Below, piece after piece: positions 7,581-17,034 of a stretch of 46,865 bases of DNA. Where the stretch lies: NCBI GenBank assembly GCA_934394585.1, contig CAKRQU010000013.1:1-46865 (forward strand). Direction: 5' to 3'. Position numbers and translations under genes: made by a program. This stretch comes from an uncultured Eubacteriales bacterium. GTDB lineage: Bacteria; Bacillota; Clostridia; Oscillospirales; CAG-272. The notes beneath the pieces are model-generated. The model worked only from the letters and a program-made list of their open reading frames with translations, did no database searches and had not been told where the DNA came from. The stretch's first letter is position 1; every line of letters begins with the position of its first letter.

Positions 7581-8456
7581 TTATTTCTGCGGTAATTCCA
7601 GCGTTATTTTGCCTATCGTGCCGGCGCGGAATTCGTCGAGCAGCATATTTGCCGTGCGCTCGAAATTTATTTCTCCGCCCGATATGAGAAAACCGCGTTT
7701 TTTTCCTATCAGCTCCGCTATTTCCCAGTCCTCCAGCCCATCGAGCACCGAAGGCTCGCCGAGCTTGTATCTCTCGCAGAGAAGCGCGGGGCATATTTCG
7801 CGCAGGCGGCGGCAGAGAACCACGGCGAGCGTTTCGATATCCATGATATCGTCCTTTATCGCGCCTGTCAGAGCCAGATTTTCGCCTACTGTCCTGTCGT
7901 CGAATTTCGGCCACAGCACGCCCGGCGTATCGAGCAGATCTATGCCCAGCGATGTCGTGACCCATTGCTTATTCAGCGTAACGCCCGGGCGGTTTTCCAC
8001 CTTGGCTTTTTTGTTTTCGGCGAGGCGGTTTATCAGCGAGCTTTTGCCCACATTGGGAATGCCCACTATCATGGCGCGCAGCTTTCTGCCCTCCATGCCT
8101 TTTTCGCGCCAGCGATCGAGCCGCTCCGCGCACAGGCGTTTTACCGCGGGGGCTATCTCGTTTATGCCCGCGCCCGTCCTGCAATCGTAAAAAATGGCGC
8201 TTTCACAGGTTTTTTCGAAATATTCGCGCCATTTTGCCGTGGCTTCGGGCGAGGCGAGAGAAGCTTTGCTCAGCAGAACCAGCCTCGGCTTTGCCTCGGT
8301 AAGCTTTGCTATTTCGGGATTTCGCGAGCTTTGCGGTATGCGCGCGTCGAGCAGCTCCAGAGTGAGATCCACCTGCTTCATATTTTCCGCAATCATGCGG
8401 CGTGTTTTCGCCATGTGACCCGGGAACCATTGTATTGTAGTTTTTATTCCGTTCAT
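7581..8456 (-). CDS. rbgA: Ribosome biogenesis GTPase RbgA/YlqF
   Basis: Circularly permuted GTPase needed for late assembly of the 50S subunit. The WFPGHMAKTRR signature is at residues 10-20. G motifs appear in permuted order: the G4 position LLSKASL (61-67, usually NKxD), then G1 GIPNVGKSS (132-140) and G3 DTPG (176-179). Length is 291 residues. The G4 motif has Ser in place of Asn and of Asp, a deviation from the textbook motif. It lies in the order lepB, PHP phosphatase, rbgA, rnhB, yraN, which is the common lepB-rbgA-rnhB-yraN cluster with one insertion. Confidence 0.96.
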   Translation of the reverse strand: MNGIKTTIQWFPGHMAKTRRMIAENMKQVDLTLELLDARIPQSSRNPEIAKLTEAKPRLVLLSKASLASPEATAKWREYFEKTCESAIFYDCRTGAGINEIAPAVKRLCAERLDRWREKGMEGRKLRAMIVGIPNVGKSSLINRLAENKKAKVENRPGVTLNKQWVTTSLGIDLLDTPGVLWPKFDDRTVGENLALTGAIKDDIMDIETLAVVLCRRLREICPALLCERYKLGEPSVLDGLEDWEIAELIGKKRGFLISGGEINFERTANMLLDEFRAGTIGKITLELPQK

Positions 8457-8513
8457 TTAAATCACTTTCTGCAATAAGTAAATTTTGTTTTGAGGTTTTT
8501 CTTCAGCTTGCCC

Positions 8514-9311
8514 TCATATCTTCACGAAATTCGGTTTTCGCGCGTGATATACCGCTATGTGCGAAAAACCCGCGTCTGCGAGTATTTCTTTTGCGCGGCT
8601 GAAATCCGAGGCGAGATCGCACGCGCGATGCGCATCGGAGCCGAGAGTTACTATCTCACCGCCGAGCGCGCGGTAACGCCGCAGTATTTCCGCATTCGGA
8701 TGCGGGGAGCAAAGACCTTTGCGAAATCCCGATGTATTCAGCTCCAGCCCTTTGTCGCGGAGAATGAGTGCTTTCAGTATCTCGTCGAGTATATCGGAAA
8801 ATTCCGCATAGAGCACTTCTTTTTCCGCATATCCGCCGTATCTCACTACATAATCGAGATGACCGTATACATCAAAATCGTCGTGCGCGAGGATATTTTC
8901 CAGCACTTCGCGAAAATATACCGTATACGCCCCGTATCTCGTGCGCCCATCGAAAAAACTGCGGTCCATCGCCATATCTTTTCCGTCCGTGATATGCGAC
9001 GAGCCTATCACAAAATCAAAAGGATATGCCGAAACCACGCTGCGGACTTTTTCCGCGATTTTGGGCTGAAGCCCCATTTCTATTCCGAAATTTATGCGCG
9101 GGGTATCGTATTTTTCCTTTATGCGCAGATATTCCGCATAATAGGCGGGGATATCCACGGCGCGGAGCGCGGTTTTCATTCCCGCATAGTCGTCCCAGTG
9201 CTCCGTAAATGTTATTTCATCTACGCCTTTTTCCCGTGCGGCGGCGATATATTCCTCCATATCGGAAATGCCGTCGTGAGAAAAACGCGTGTGTACATGT
9301 GCGTCCGTCAT
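8514..9311 (-). CDS. PHP-domain phosphatase, histidinol-phosphatase (HisK/HisJ) type
   Basis: A 265-residue member of the PHP superfamily. Metal ligands are seen in MTDAHVHTRFSHDG at the N-terminus, TEHWD in the middle, GSSHI, YGHLDYV and TLGSDAH near the C-terminus. The overall pattern resembles histidinol phosphate phosphatase of the HisK (B. subtilis HisJ) type, acting in histidine synthesis, but no other his genes are visible here, so the exact substrate is an inference. The ATG overlaps the lepB stop by four bases, implying coupled translation in the lepB operon. Confidence 0.85.
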   Translation of the reverse strand: MTDAHVHTRFSHDGISDMEEYIAAAREKGVDEITFTEHWDDYAGMKTALRAVDIPAYYAEYLRIKEKYDTPRINFGIEMGLQPKIAEKVRSVVSAYPFDFVIGSSHITDGKDMAMDRSFFDGRTRYGAYTVYFREVLENILAHDDFDVYGHLDYVVRYGGYAEKEVLYAEFSDILDEILKALILRDKGLELNTSGFRKGLCSPHPNAEILRRYRALGGEIVTLGSDAHRACDLASDFSRAKEILADAGFSHIAVYHARKPNFVKI

Positions 9312-10009
9312 TTTTTCAGTCCGAGGCTCCCCATACTGCCGAGCGGAAATACGCGGAAAAGCGCTTTTCCCATCACTTCATGCTCGGAAATAAGCCCTAT
9401 CACGGAATCGCGGCTGTCGGTAGAGCCGTTTCTGTTGTCGCCCATGACGAAAATATATCCCTCGGGGACATAAACCTCGTTTGTATACGGCACGCTTTCG
9501 CGCTTCATTGCGCCCGATACGCGGTTTACATAATATTCGTCAAGCTCGCGCACGGTGCCGTCTTTGCCTTTTATGCTCACTTTCCAGTTTGAAAAATCAA
9601 ATATCACCGTTTCGCCGCCCGTGGCGATCACGCGCTTTACCAGCGGCAGGGTATAGCCCGAGGCTTTCTGTATGGCTACTATATCGCCGTATTTCGGTTT
9701 CGTCACCACGGAGGAAACTATAAGTCTGTCGCCGTGCTGCAATGTATTTATCATCGATGTGCCGTCCACGCTCGAAAGGCGGAAAAGCAGAGTGAATATC
9801 AGCATCACGGCGGCGACGGAGCCGGCTATCATTTCCACCCAGTCGTAAAATCCGCGCTTTCTTTTCGCTTCGGTTTCGGCTGATGCTGCGGCTTCGGTAT
9901 CGGTGCTTTCCTTGCCGTCGCTTGCCGCTTCTTCCGGCGTTTCGCTTTCGGGCAGAACTTCGTTTTCCGCATTTTCTTTTGCGGGAAAATCCTTTTCTTC
10001 TTCTGTCAT
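9308..10009 (-). CDS. lepB: Type I signal peptidase
   Basis: Membrane serine peptidase that removes signal peptides from exported proteins. Residues 1-50 are an acidic, Ala/Glu/Ser-rich cytoplasmic extension, an unusually long addition. A single membrane segment covers about 57-79. The catalytic Ser85 lies in SVDGTSMINT and Lys125 in LVKRVIA. Later family boxes are FVMGDNRNGSTDSR. The active site is therefore outside the membrane. The gene comes before the PHP phosphatase and rbgA and is preceded by AGGAGG. Confidence 0.96.
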   Translation of the reverse strand: MTEEEKDFPAKENAENEVLPESETPEEAASDGKESTDTEAAASAETEAKRKRGFYDWVEMIAGSVAAVMLIFTLLFRLSSVDGTSMINTLQHGDRLIVSSVVTKPKYGDIVAIQKASGYTLPLVKRVIATGGETVIFDFSNWKVSIKGKDGTVRELDEYYVNRVSGAMKRESVPYTNEVYVPEGYIFVMGDNRNGSTDSRDSVIGLISEHEVMGKALFRVFPLGSMGSLGLKK

Positions 10010-10018
10010 TTTATCCTC

Positions 10019-11350
10019 CTAAATTGCCATTTCCGTTTCGCACACGAGTTTGTGCGCGGTTATATAATTCGGTATCATCAGTATTATGCAGAAAGCAAAC
10101 TGCGCCACCCACGATATGCTTACCCACGGGGAAACAACATAAGCGGCGGCGGATATCACGGCAAAAATCACTTCCAGAGCGAAAAGCCGCGCTCCGCTTT
10201 TTTGCAGATCTTTTTTCACCGCGCTGTCGTAATCCTTTCGCGTATCTGTTTTCGCCATGCCGCGCAGACCGACGGAAGCCGCGGTAAAATCGCGGAAAGC
10301 TTTGTATTTTTCATGGCATACGAGTATAAAAAGTATACTCATGGCTACGCAAAGCGCGGCGCACGGAATGAAAAGCCGTGCGAAACCGTCGCGCGAAAAA
10401 GGTTCGTAGAGCGCGCCGATGCGTTTGGCATAAATGAGCGAAAGAATATAAAATGCCACCCCCGCGACGGTATACGCGGAGCAAAGCGACGCGACGCGCT
10501 TTTTGTTTATATACGCGTGAAAATCATAAAGCGCCCACAGCATGACGGGACCGAAAAGAAATTCCGGCAGTATATATTTTGCGGAAAAAGGAATGCCGAG
10601 CATGAGAAAGAGCACGCCGCAGGTTTTCGCGCAGAAATGCCCCGCGTAAATTTTGTTCCACAGGTACGAATCGGGCAGTATTTCCGTTTCGTAGCGTTCG
10701 TTTATCCTTTTGGCGAAAGCGTCGTCGTTTTTATATACCGAAAGATAATTTTTCATTCCCGAAAGCCATGCTATGCCTATGATGAGCGCTATCAGCGCAC
10801 AGAAAAGCGTGAGCAGGCGATGCAGTGTTTCGAAAGAAGAAGGCGATTGCGAAAGCGCGCTGAGCATGGGAAGCACGGGCGCCGCCGCACGCACGATAAT
10901 GAATATCACGGCGAGTGTATGCAGATTTCCCCTCTGCGATTCCGTTTCGCCGCTGTTTTCCTTGCCGTCGCCGCGCACATATACATATTCCATTCCTTCA
11001 TAAAACGAAAGAAAGGCGGGTATGAGCACTATCCCGTCCAGCACGCCGAAAACAAAAGCAAATGTGAGCAGCATTGTGCTGTCGAAAACGGAATCTTTTT
11101 GCATGGCGAGGATTTCCACGCCGATGCGAGCTATACATATCCATATATATGTTTTGAAGCGGGAAGCGCTTTCCCAGAGCTTTTTTTCAAAAAACGAAAG
11201 CTTTTGCAGACCGAGCGCAATGAAAAACGCACCGAAAATATCCGGCAGCAGATCGTATACGCCGAAAAAAGGCTCGCATAAAAATATGCATCCGATGAAA
11301 ATCAGACCCGTGCCGAGCGTATCCCTTTTCTTTTCCTTCGCTTTTTTCAT
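10019..11350 (-). CDS. Polytopic membrane protein of unknown function
   Basis: I do not recognise the family. The chosen start at 11350 (MKKAKEKKRDTLG) has AGGTGATTT upstream and gives 443 residues; the longer frame overlaps the preceding gene. About ten hydrophobic segments are visible, with long Lys/Arg-rich connectors. An early motif, LLPDIFGAFFIALGLQKL, resembles MPDIIGYILLFAGL in the protein encoded just upstream, so the two may share a domain. The 9-base gap to lepB and the 4-base gap to the upstream gene suggest one transcript running secA to lepB or at least these three genes. Confidence 0.75.
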   Translation of the reverse strand: MKKAKEKKRDTLGTGLIFIGCIFLCEPFFGVYDLLPDIFGAFFIALGLQKLSFFEKKLWESASRFKTYIWICIARIGVEILAMQKDSVFDSTMLLTFAFVFGVLDGIVLIPAFLSFYEGMEYVYVRGDGKENSGETESQRGNLHTLAVIFIIVRAAAPVLPMLSALSQSPSSFETLHRLLTLFCALIALIIGIAWLSGMKNYLSVYKNDDAFAKRINERYETEILPDSYLWNKIYAGHFCAKTCGVLFLMLGIPFSAKYILPEFLFGPVMLWALYDFHAYINKKRVASLCSAYTVAGVAFYILSLIYAKRIGALYEPFSRDGFARLFIPCAALCVAMSILFILVCHEKYKAFRDFTAASVGLRGMAKTDTRKDYDSAVKKDLQKSGARLFALEVIFAVISAAAYVVSPWVSISWVAQFAFCIILMIPNYITAHKLVCETEMAI

Positions 11351-11354
11351 GAAA

Positions 11355-12050
11355 TCACCTGCGCTTTTTCCGTTTTTTCTTTTTATTATTGCCGTGTGGC
11401 GCGGTTTCTTTGTCGGATTTATAATCCTTTGCGCCTTTTTCAAACATTTCGAAAGGTGTTTTCAGCCGATGATTTTTTGTATCCTCCATATCCTCGTCGC
11501 CCTCCAGACATATGCGGGCATAGCAGCAGAAAATATTTATTTCCACGAGGATTACCCACAGCACGGAAAGGAGTTGCGCCACCAGCGGCAGCTTCAGCGA
11601 GGCTTCGAATGTAAACCAGCCGAGCTTTTCATTCAGATTGAGAAAGAGCGCCGCCGCAAAGAAAAGCGGCACGAGTATGCAGTTTCGCAGGGCACGGCGC
11701 TGCAATTTCGGCAGGTCCGTTTCCTTTGCTATACGATAGAGCGATATCAGAAGCGATACGGCAAATATCACCGTAAATATCTCATAGCATACGCCGAAAT
11801 AAAGGTCGAAAGTGTCGCTCATATTGCCGTTTACCGCAAAAAGTATTTCCGCCGTCAGTCTTACCGTGGAAAAAGCCATGCCGGCTATGGCGAGTATGCG
11901 CGTGGTATCAAAGCAACGGCAATGGTTTTTTGCCGTATTCAGTCCCGCGAAAAGCAGTATATAGCCGATTATGTCCGGCATGAAATCTATCCCGTAATAG
12001 TATGCTTTTGCCATGAAGGCAAAGCCGAGAAACATATATCCGAAACCCAT
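11355..12050 (-). CDS. Membrane protein of unknown function, PDIxG motif
   Basis: A 231-residue protein with about six hydrophobic segments and a strongly basic C-terminal tail (KETAPHGNNKKKKRKKRR). It begins MGFGYMFLGFAFMAK and carries the MPDIIGYILLFAGL stretch that echoes the next gene. The AAAGGAG upstream is 27 bases from the ATG, farther than usual, and an in-frame TGA lies between, so initiation may be weak or the real start may differ. It lies between secA and the other membrane protein on the same strand. Confidence 0.7.
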   Translation of the reverse strand: MGFGYMFLGFAFMAKAYYYGIDFMPDIIGYILLFAGLNTAKNHCRCFDTTRILAIAGMAFSTVRLTAEILFAVNGNMSDTFDLYFGVCYEIFTVIFAVSLLISLYRIAKETDLPKLQRRALRNCILVPLFFAAALFLNLNEKLGWFTFEASLKLPLVAQLLSVLWVILVEINIFCCYARICLEGDEDMEDTKNHRLKTPFEMFEKGAKDYKSDKETAPHGNNKKKKRKKRR

Positions 12051-12087
12051 TTTTCAAATATCCCGGGAAATATCCCGCTCCTTTGTT

Positions 12088-14802
12088 TTACTTGTCTTCG
12101 CCGACATGCATGCCGCAGCATTTTTTGTATTTTTTGCCGCTGCCGCAGGGGCATGGATCGTTTCTGCCCACTTTTTCCGATTTTGTTTTCACCACGGGCT
12201 TTTTCGGCGCGTCGGAAGCTCCGCTCACAGCCGCTTCGGCACGTTTCTTTGCCGCCTCGGCGCGTGTTTCTTCCGTTTCTATGCGGGAAAACATTATTCT
12301 CTTTATCGTTTCCTCGCGTATTTCGCCTATCATTTCGTCAAACATCACGCTGCCGCTTATTCTGTATTCATTGAGCGGATTTCTGTTTGCGTAGGCATTG
12401 AGTCCTATGCCGCCGCGCAGATCGTCCATCGCGTCGAGATGCTCCATCCATTTGGAGTCGACGGAGGTGAGCAGGCAGAATCTTTCGAAATCGCCCATGC
12501 GGTCGCCGAGAATCTGTTTCTGGCGATTGTAAAGCGCCTCGTAATTTTCCATGGCGCGGTCATGCAGCGCTTCTTTTGTGGTTGCCTCGAGAAAATCCGT
12601 TTCTCTGCATATCCAGAGCAGATTTTCCTTTTCCGCTTCGGGCAGGAGATTTCCGTGCTCGTCGAGGCAGAGCGCTAGGCGTGCGTCGATGGATTTTTCA
12701 GCCATTTCGTGAATAGTGGCGGAAACGTCCTCGCCGTCGATCACGGCGCGGCGCTGTGCATATATGATATTTCTCTGCTGGTTCATTACGTCGTCGTAAT
12801 CGAGGACATTCTTTCTGCGGGCAAAGTTTTCGCCCTCCAGACGTTTCTGCGCGTTTTCTATGGAATTTGAAAGAATGCGCGCGTCTATGGGCTGATCCTC
12901 GGGCAGACCGAGTCTGTCGATAAATCCCATCACTCTGTCGCTGCCGAAAAGACGCATCAGATCATCCTCGAGCGAGAGGAAAAATCTGCTCTCGCCGGGG
13001 TCGCCCTGACGTCCCGAACGTCCGCGCAGCTGGTTGTCTATACGGCGGCTTTCATGGCGCTCCGTACCGACTATGAAAAGACCGCCCGCCGCCTTTACTT
13101 TTTTCGCCTCGGGAGCGATTTCCGCTTTGAATTTCGCGAGGCTCTCGCGATAGAGCGTGCGCCCCTCGTCCAGTCCCTCACGGCTCGTTCCCGCCGTTAT
13201 ATCGAAAATATCCTCTTCGGAATAACCTGCTTTTTTCAGCTCCTCCTTGGCGAGAAATTCCGCATTTCCGCCGAGCATGATATCTGTACCTCTGCCCGCC
13301 ATATTGGTCGAAATGGTCACGGCGCCGAATTTGCCCGCCTGCGCGATTATTTCGGCTTCTCTTTCGTGATATTTCGCATTCAGCACATTGTGCTTTATGC
13401 CGCGCGATTTCAGTATTTTAGAGAGAATTTCGGATTTTTCAACCGAAACCGTGCCCACCAGCACAGGCTGCCCTTTTTCATGGCATTCCTCTATCTGGCT
13501 CACTATGGCTTTGTATTTTCCCGCCGTGTTTTTGAAAACCACGTCGTTGTTGTCTTTTCTTATCATCGGGCGGTTTGTCGGCACTTCCACCACGTCCAGC
13601 TCATATATCTCGCGAAATTCCGCGTCTTCGGTGAGCGCCGTTCCCGTCATGCCCGAAAGCTTGGCATAAAGGCGGAAGAAATTCTGAAAAGTTATCGTCG
13701 CCAGAGTCTGGTTTTCATTCTGTATAGCCACGTTTTCTTTCGCTTCTATAGCCTGATGCAGTCCGTTTGAAAAACGTCTGCCGGGCATTTTGCGTCCCGT
13801 AAAGGAATCGACTATCATTATTTTGCCGTTGTCGATGACGTAATCTTCGTCGCGCTTCATTACGCCCCATGCCTGCATAGCCTGATTTATGTGGTGGTTT
13901 ATCGTGGAATTTTCGGGATCGGAAAGGTTATTCAGCCCGAAAAAAGCTTCCGCTTTTGCTACGCCTCTGGGGCTGAGCACAGCGCGGCGCGCCTTCTCAT
14001 CCACTATATAATCCTCGGCTACGTCCTCGTTGTCGGATTTTTTATCCATTTCCTTCACGCGCAGGCATTTCAACGTGCGCAGAAATCTGTTTGCCTGAAT
14101 GTAGAGATCGTTTGATTTTTCGCCTCTGCCGGAAATGATGAGAGGCGTTCTCGCCTCATCTATGAGTATGGAGTCCACCTCGTCGACTATCGCGAAATTA
14201 TGCCCGCGCTGTACGAGATCGTTTTTGCTCATCGCCATATTGTCGCGCAGGTAGTCAAATCCTATCTCGTTATTTGTGCCGTAGGTGATATCGCAGGCGT
14301 AAGCCGCTCTTTTTTCCGCGCTTTTCTGCCCGTTTACGATAAGACCCGTTTTCAGCCCGAGAAATCCGTATACTCTGCCCATTTCCTCGCTGTCGCGGCG
14401 CGCGAGGTAATCGTTTACCGTCACTATGTGCACGCCTTTTCCCGTCAGCGCATTCAGATATGCGGGCATGGTGGCTACGAGCGTTTTGCCTTCACCTGTT
14501 TTCATTTCGGCTATTCTGCCCTGATGCAGGATTATACCGCCGAGTATCTGAACGTGAAAGGGGCGTTTGCCCAGCACTCTGTCCGCCGCCTCGCGCACCG
14601 CGGCAAAGGCATCGGGGAGGATATCATCGAGGGTTTCTCCCGCGGCAATGCGCTCTTTCAGCGCGGGAGTCACCGCCTTCAGCTCCTCGTCGCTCATGGC
14701 TTTGTATTTGTCTGCGAGAGCCTCCACTTTCTGCGCGACAGGCTCTATTTTCTTTATCTGTTTTTCGCTGTATGTTCCGAAAATTTTGCTTATCAGTCCC
14801 AT
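12088..14802 (-). CDS. secA: Preprotein translocase ATPase SecA
   Basis: Motor ATPase that drives proteins through SecYEG. The 904-residue length and domain order are normal: N-terminal MGLISKIFG, nucleotide site MKTGEGKTLVATMPAY, DEVDSILIDEARTPLI, the preprotein cross-linking region, second nucleotide domain with ATISTNMAGRGTDI and RGRSGRQGDPG, and the C-terminal zinc-binding SEC-C tail NDPCPCGSGKKYKKCCG. AAAGGACA precedes the ATG. It is divergent from the gene at 15020, and the shared intergenic stretch contains a TATAAT on each strand. Confidence 0.98.
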   Translation of the reverse strand: MGLISKIFGTYSEKQIKKIEPVAQKVEALADKYKAMSDEELKAVTPALKERIAAGETLDDILPDAFAAVREAADRVLGKRPFHVQILGGIILHQGRIAEMKTGEGKTLVATMPAYLNALTGKGVHIVTVNDYLARRDSEEMGRVYGFLGLKTGLIVNGQKSAEKRAAYACDITYGTNNEIGFDYLRDNMAMSKNDLVQRGHNFAIVDEVDSILIDEARTPLIISGRGEKSNDLYIQANRFLRTLKCLRVKEMDKKSDNEDVAEDYIVDEKARRAVLSPRGVAKAEAFFGLNNLSDPENSTINHHINQAMQAWGVMKRDEDYVIDNGKIMIVDSFTGRKMPGRRFSNGLHQAIEAKENVAIQNENQTLATITFQNFFRLYAKLSGMTGTALTEDAEFREIYELDVVEVPTNRPMIRKDNNDVVFKNTAGKYKAIVSQIEECHEKGQPVLVGTVSVEKSEILSKILKSRGIKHNVLNAKYHEREAEIIAQAGKFGAVTISTNMAGRGTDIMLGGNAEFLAKEELKKAGYSEEDIFDITAGTSREGLDEGRTLYRESLAKFKAEIAPEAKKVKAAGGLFIVGTERHESRRIDNQLRGRSGRQGDPGESRFFLSLEDDLMRLFGSDRVMGFIDRLGLPEDQPIDARILSNSIENAQKRLEGENFARRKNVLDYDDVMNQQRNIIYAQRRAVIDGEDVSATIHEMAEKSIDARLALCLDEHGNLLPEAEKENLLWICRETDFLEATTKEALHDRAMENYEALYNRQKQILGDRMGDFERFCLLTSVDSKWMEHLDAMDDLRGGIGLNAYANRNPLNEYRISGSVMFDEMIGEIREETIKRIMFSRIETEETRAEAAKKRAEAAVSGASDAPKKPVVKTKSEKVGRNDPCPCGSGKKYKKCCGMHVGEDK

Positions 14803-14959
14803 GTTATTTGTCCTTTCGATATAGTGGCTTTAAGATAATCAAAAATATTATATAATATTTTCCTCGTAATTACTATACACTTTTCAAAATATTTTAAAAA
14901 AATTCGTATATTATTCATCTTTGCGCGAGAAAAATTTACAAATATCGTGCGGGAAAACA

Positions 14960-14988
14960 TTGAAATCGGGACAAAACTATAGTATAAT
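14960..14988 (+). promoter_or_regulatory. Sigma-A promoter for the gene at 15020
   Basis: TTGAAA (14960-14965) and TATAAT (14983-14988) are 17 bases apart, ending 31 bases before the TTG start codon. It may also drive the RNase P RNA, which begins 13 bases after the end of that gene. Confidence 0.85.
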
Positions 14989-15019
14989 AAAAATATCCGC
15001 GAAAAAGGAGGGAAAAAGC

Positions 15020-15862
15020 TTGGCTGAAAATTACAACGATTACGGCGATTACATGAAAGAAGAGCGATATGCAAAAAAATCAAAGCTCGGCAAAATATTC
15101 AGCTTCCGCACGCTGAAAAAGGTTTTCAGATGGCTCATCGTCGCGCTGATAATATTCATATATGCTTTCTTTGCCTACAGGATAATCGAAAGCAAAATGG
15201 TTTCGCGCCATACGGATATGATATGGACAAAGGATGCTTTTTCCGCCGCGGAATCTCTCGGTGAAAATTTCGTCGTTTATTCTTACGATGCCGAATCGGA
15301 ATTCGGCGTGGATTATTCGAAAGAAGGCGGCAGATCCGACGGCAGATTTTCCGTTTACGGGATGAGATATATCCCCGCAGTGAACGAATTGCAGTTTACC
15401 ATCCGTTACAACAGCAGCACGGTGGATGCGCTCTGCGAGCAGTACGATATCGAAAACGCAGGCGATATGCCTTTCCGCTTTATCCTGCGCGACGGCGACG
15501 GAAATATCTATGAAAAAACCGCGTACAAATTCAAAAAATCCGGCAGATATACTTATGTGAATATAGTTTTTTCGGGCGTGGATCTTTTTGAAAGCGTCAG
15601 TGCCGCACCGGAAAAGGATTATCCCACGGCGGATGCGACAAAGCCCGCGTATATTTACAAAGGCGCCTCCAGATACGGATATGAAAAGAAAAACATTTCG
15701 TCGCTTTATCTGAATATGTACTACAAAGATGACTACGATCCTGAAAAGGACTCTTTCGGAGTACACATAGCCGTATACAAAGACAGCTATGAAACAAAGC
15801 AGTATGATTATAAAAAAGAAATAGGCGATGCGCCAACATCCGATATCGAATATATCGGATGA
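15020..15862 (+). CDS. Single-pass membrane-anchored protein of unknown function
   Basis: I do not recognise the family. The TTG at 15020 is chosen because GGAGGG stands 9 bases upstream, giving 280 residues. A basic N-terminus (KKSKLGKIFSFRTLKKVF) is followed by one membrane segment (WLIVALIIFIYAFFAYRII), and about 220 residues would then face outside. The outer part is rich in Tyr, Asp and Ser with beta-like alternation, and contains no catalytic motif I know. It directly precedes the RNase P RNA gene and has its own strong promoter. Confidence 0.8.
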   Translation: MAENYNDYGDYMKEERYAKKSKLGKIFSFRTLKKVFRWLIVALIIFIYAFFAYRIIESKMVSRHTDMIWTKDAFSAAESLGENFVVYSYDAESEFGVDYSKEGGRSDGRFSVYGMRYIPAVNELQFTIRYNSSTVDALCEQYDIENAGDMPFRFILRDGDGNIYEKTAYKFKKSGRYTYVNIVFSGVDLFESVSAAPEKDYPTADATKPAYIYKGASRYGYEKKNISSLYLNMYYKDDYDPEKDSFGVHIAVYKDSYETKQYDYKKEIGDAPTSDIEYIG

Positions 15863-15875
15863 TTACAACAGAATA

Positions 15876-16256
15876 AATTTCCGACCGGGCTGAGCGATCG
15901 CGTGATATGTCGCCGAAAGGTATTATCATGAGGAAAGTCCGGGCTTCGCAGGGCAGGATAACGGATAACGTCCGCCGAAGGTGACTTCCGGGAAAGTGCA
16001 ACAGAAATAGACCGCCGCAGAAATGCGGTAAGGATGGAAAGGCGAGGTAAGAGCTCACCGTCGTCGCGGTAACGCGACGAGCCATGTAAACCCTATCCGA
16101 AGCAACGCCCCGCGCAAAAGCGGTTTGCCCGACCCGAACGAAAGTTCAGCGCGAGGAGGCAGTGCCCGAAAGGGTATAAGCCGCATGGCGACATGCGGCG
16201 AAGATAGATGATCGCTCCAGACAGAACCCGGCTTACAGGCCCGGTCGGAATTTATT
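15876..16256 (+). ncRNA. rnpB: RNase P RNA
   Basis: Catalytic RNA that trims tRNA 5' ends. The terminal helix P1 is formed by AATTTCCGACCGGGC (from 15876) and GCCCGGTCGGAATTT (to 16253). Universal segments are present in order: GAGGAAAGTCCGGGCT, ACAGAAA with TAGACCGCC, GGTAAGGATGGAAAGG, GAGAGCTCACC-like loop (GTAAGAGCTCACC), and near the 3' end GATAGATGATCGC and ACAGAACCCGGCTTACAGG. The layout fits the common bacterial A type. A terminator follows directly at 16264-16290. Confidence 0.97.
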
Positions 16257-16263
16257 ATAAATC

Positions 16264-16290
16264 TCTCCCGCAAGGGAGATTTTTTATTTT
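16264..16290 (+). terminator. Rho-independent terminator after rnpB
   Basis: TCTCCC, GCAA loop and GGGAGA make a 6-bp stem followed by TTTTTTATTTT. Confidence 0.85.
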
Positions 16291-17034
16291 CCCCCTTTTT
16301 CTTTGGGAAAAGAAATGGGGGAAGCGCTTTTCACAAAAGCGCGGGAAAATACTTTCCTCTCCGAAGGAAACGGGGTGTACTTTTGCGTGACCAAAAGTAC
16401 CAAAAGTCAAAAAGAGGAAAGAATTCCTCTTTTGAACACCTTCTGTCGCCTCGCGGCGACTCGTGCGAACATACTGCCCCGACAGTCCGACCATAGACTA
16501 AACCGGAAGTACGGTTCAGACCCCCACTTAACACGGGATTTTGTCTGCTCAAGCCAGAACTAAACCTTCCCCAACTCGATGTCCATCAAACCATGCTCGA
16601 TTTGGTGGAGTTTAGCCTACAGTGGGAAGTGTAGCTGAACTTTCGGCGTGGCACCATCCACCCCGTCGAATCTGCTCGCTTTTTGCGGGATATTATGTTC
16701 GCACGCGCGGTATGGCTGATGATGCGCGGAGAGATAGACAAAAACATTTTTGCTTTGCTATATATAGCACTTACTTGCCGCGCATTACTTTTTGCGGCTA
16801 ACTCGACGGGGTGCGAGGTAGTTTGCAAAGGAGGGCGAGGAGCCTTCCTTTGATGACTTTTGCCGCGCTTTTCGTCAGTGAAAAGCGCGACCCCATCCAC
16901 GGGCGGCAAGCGCCGCCTGCTTCCTTTCCCACTTTTCTTTTAAAGAAAAGCACACCCCTGTTTCTTTGGACTAAAGAAAAATAACCCTTTTGTTAATAAT
17001 AATAAAATATAATATAAAATTTTCTCTTAAACTA
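16291..17034. repeat. Intergenic repeat region around copy B
   Basis: No gene supported over about 740 bases. It contains the core element B (separate entry) and perfect hairpins at 16377-16400 (GTACTTTTG/CAAAAGTAC) and 16864-16889 (CGCGCTTTTC/GAAAAGCGCG), plus weaker ones around 16900-16925 (GGCGGC...GCCGCC) and 16933-16976 (CTTTTCTTT/AAAGAAAAG and TTTCTTT/AAAGAAA). The remainder before the lon promoter is AT-rich. Confidence 0.8.
16401..16862 (+). repeat. 462-bp conserved repeat, copy B
   Basis: Same core as copy A, with CAAAAGTCA and TGACTTTTG ends. Arm a is 16462-16473 and arm a' is 16694-16705, a perfect 12-base complement; arm b is 16659-16669 and arm b' 16803-16813, a perfect 11-base complement. 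Outside the right end the sequence switches to a CGCGCTTTTC hairpin instead of the GTACTTTTG hairpin seen in copy A, so only the 9-base ends remain inverted. It follows rnpB and its terminator and precedes lon. Confidence 0.85.
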
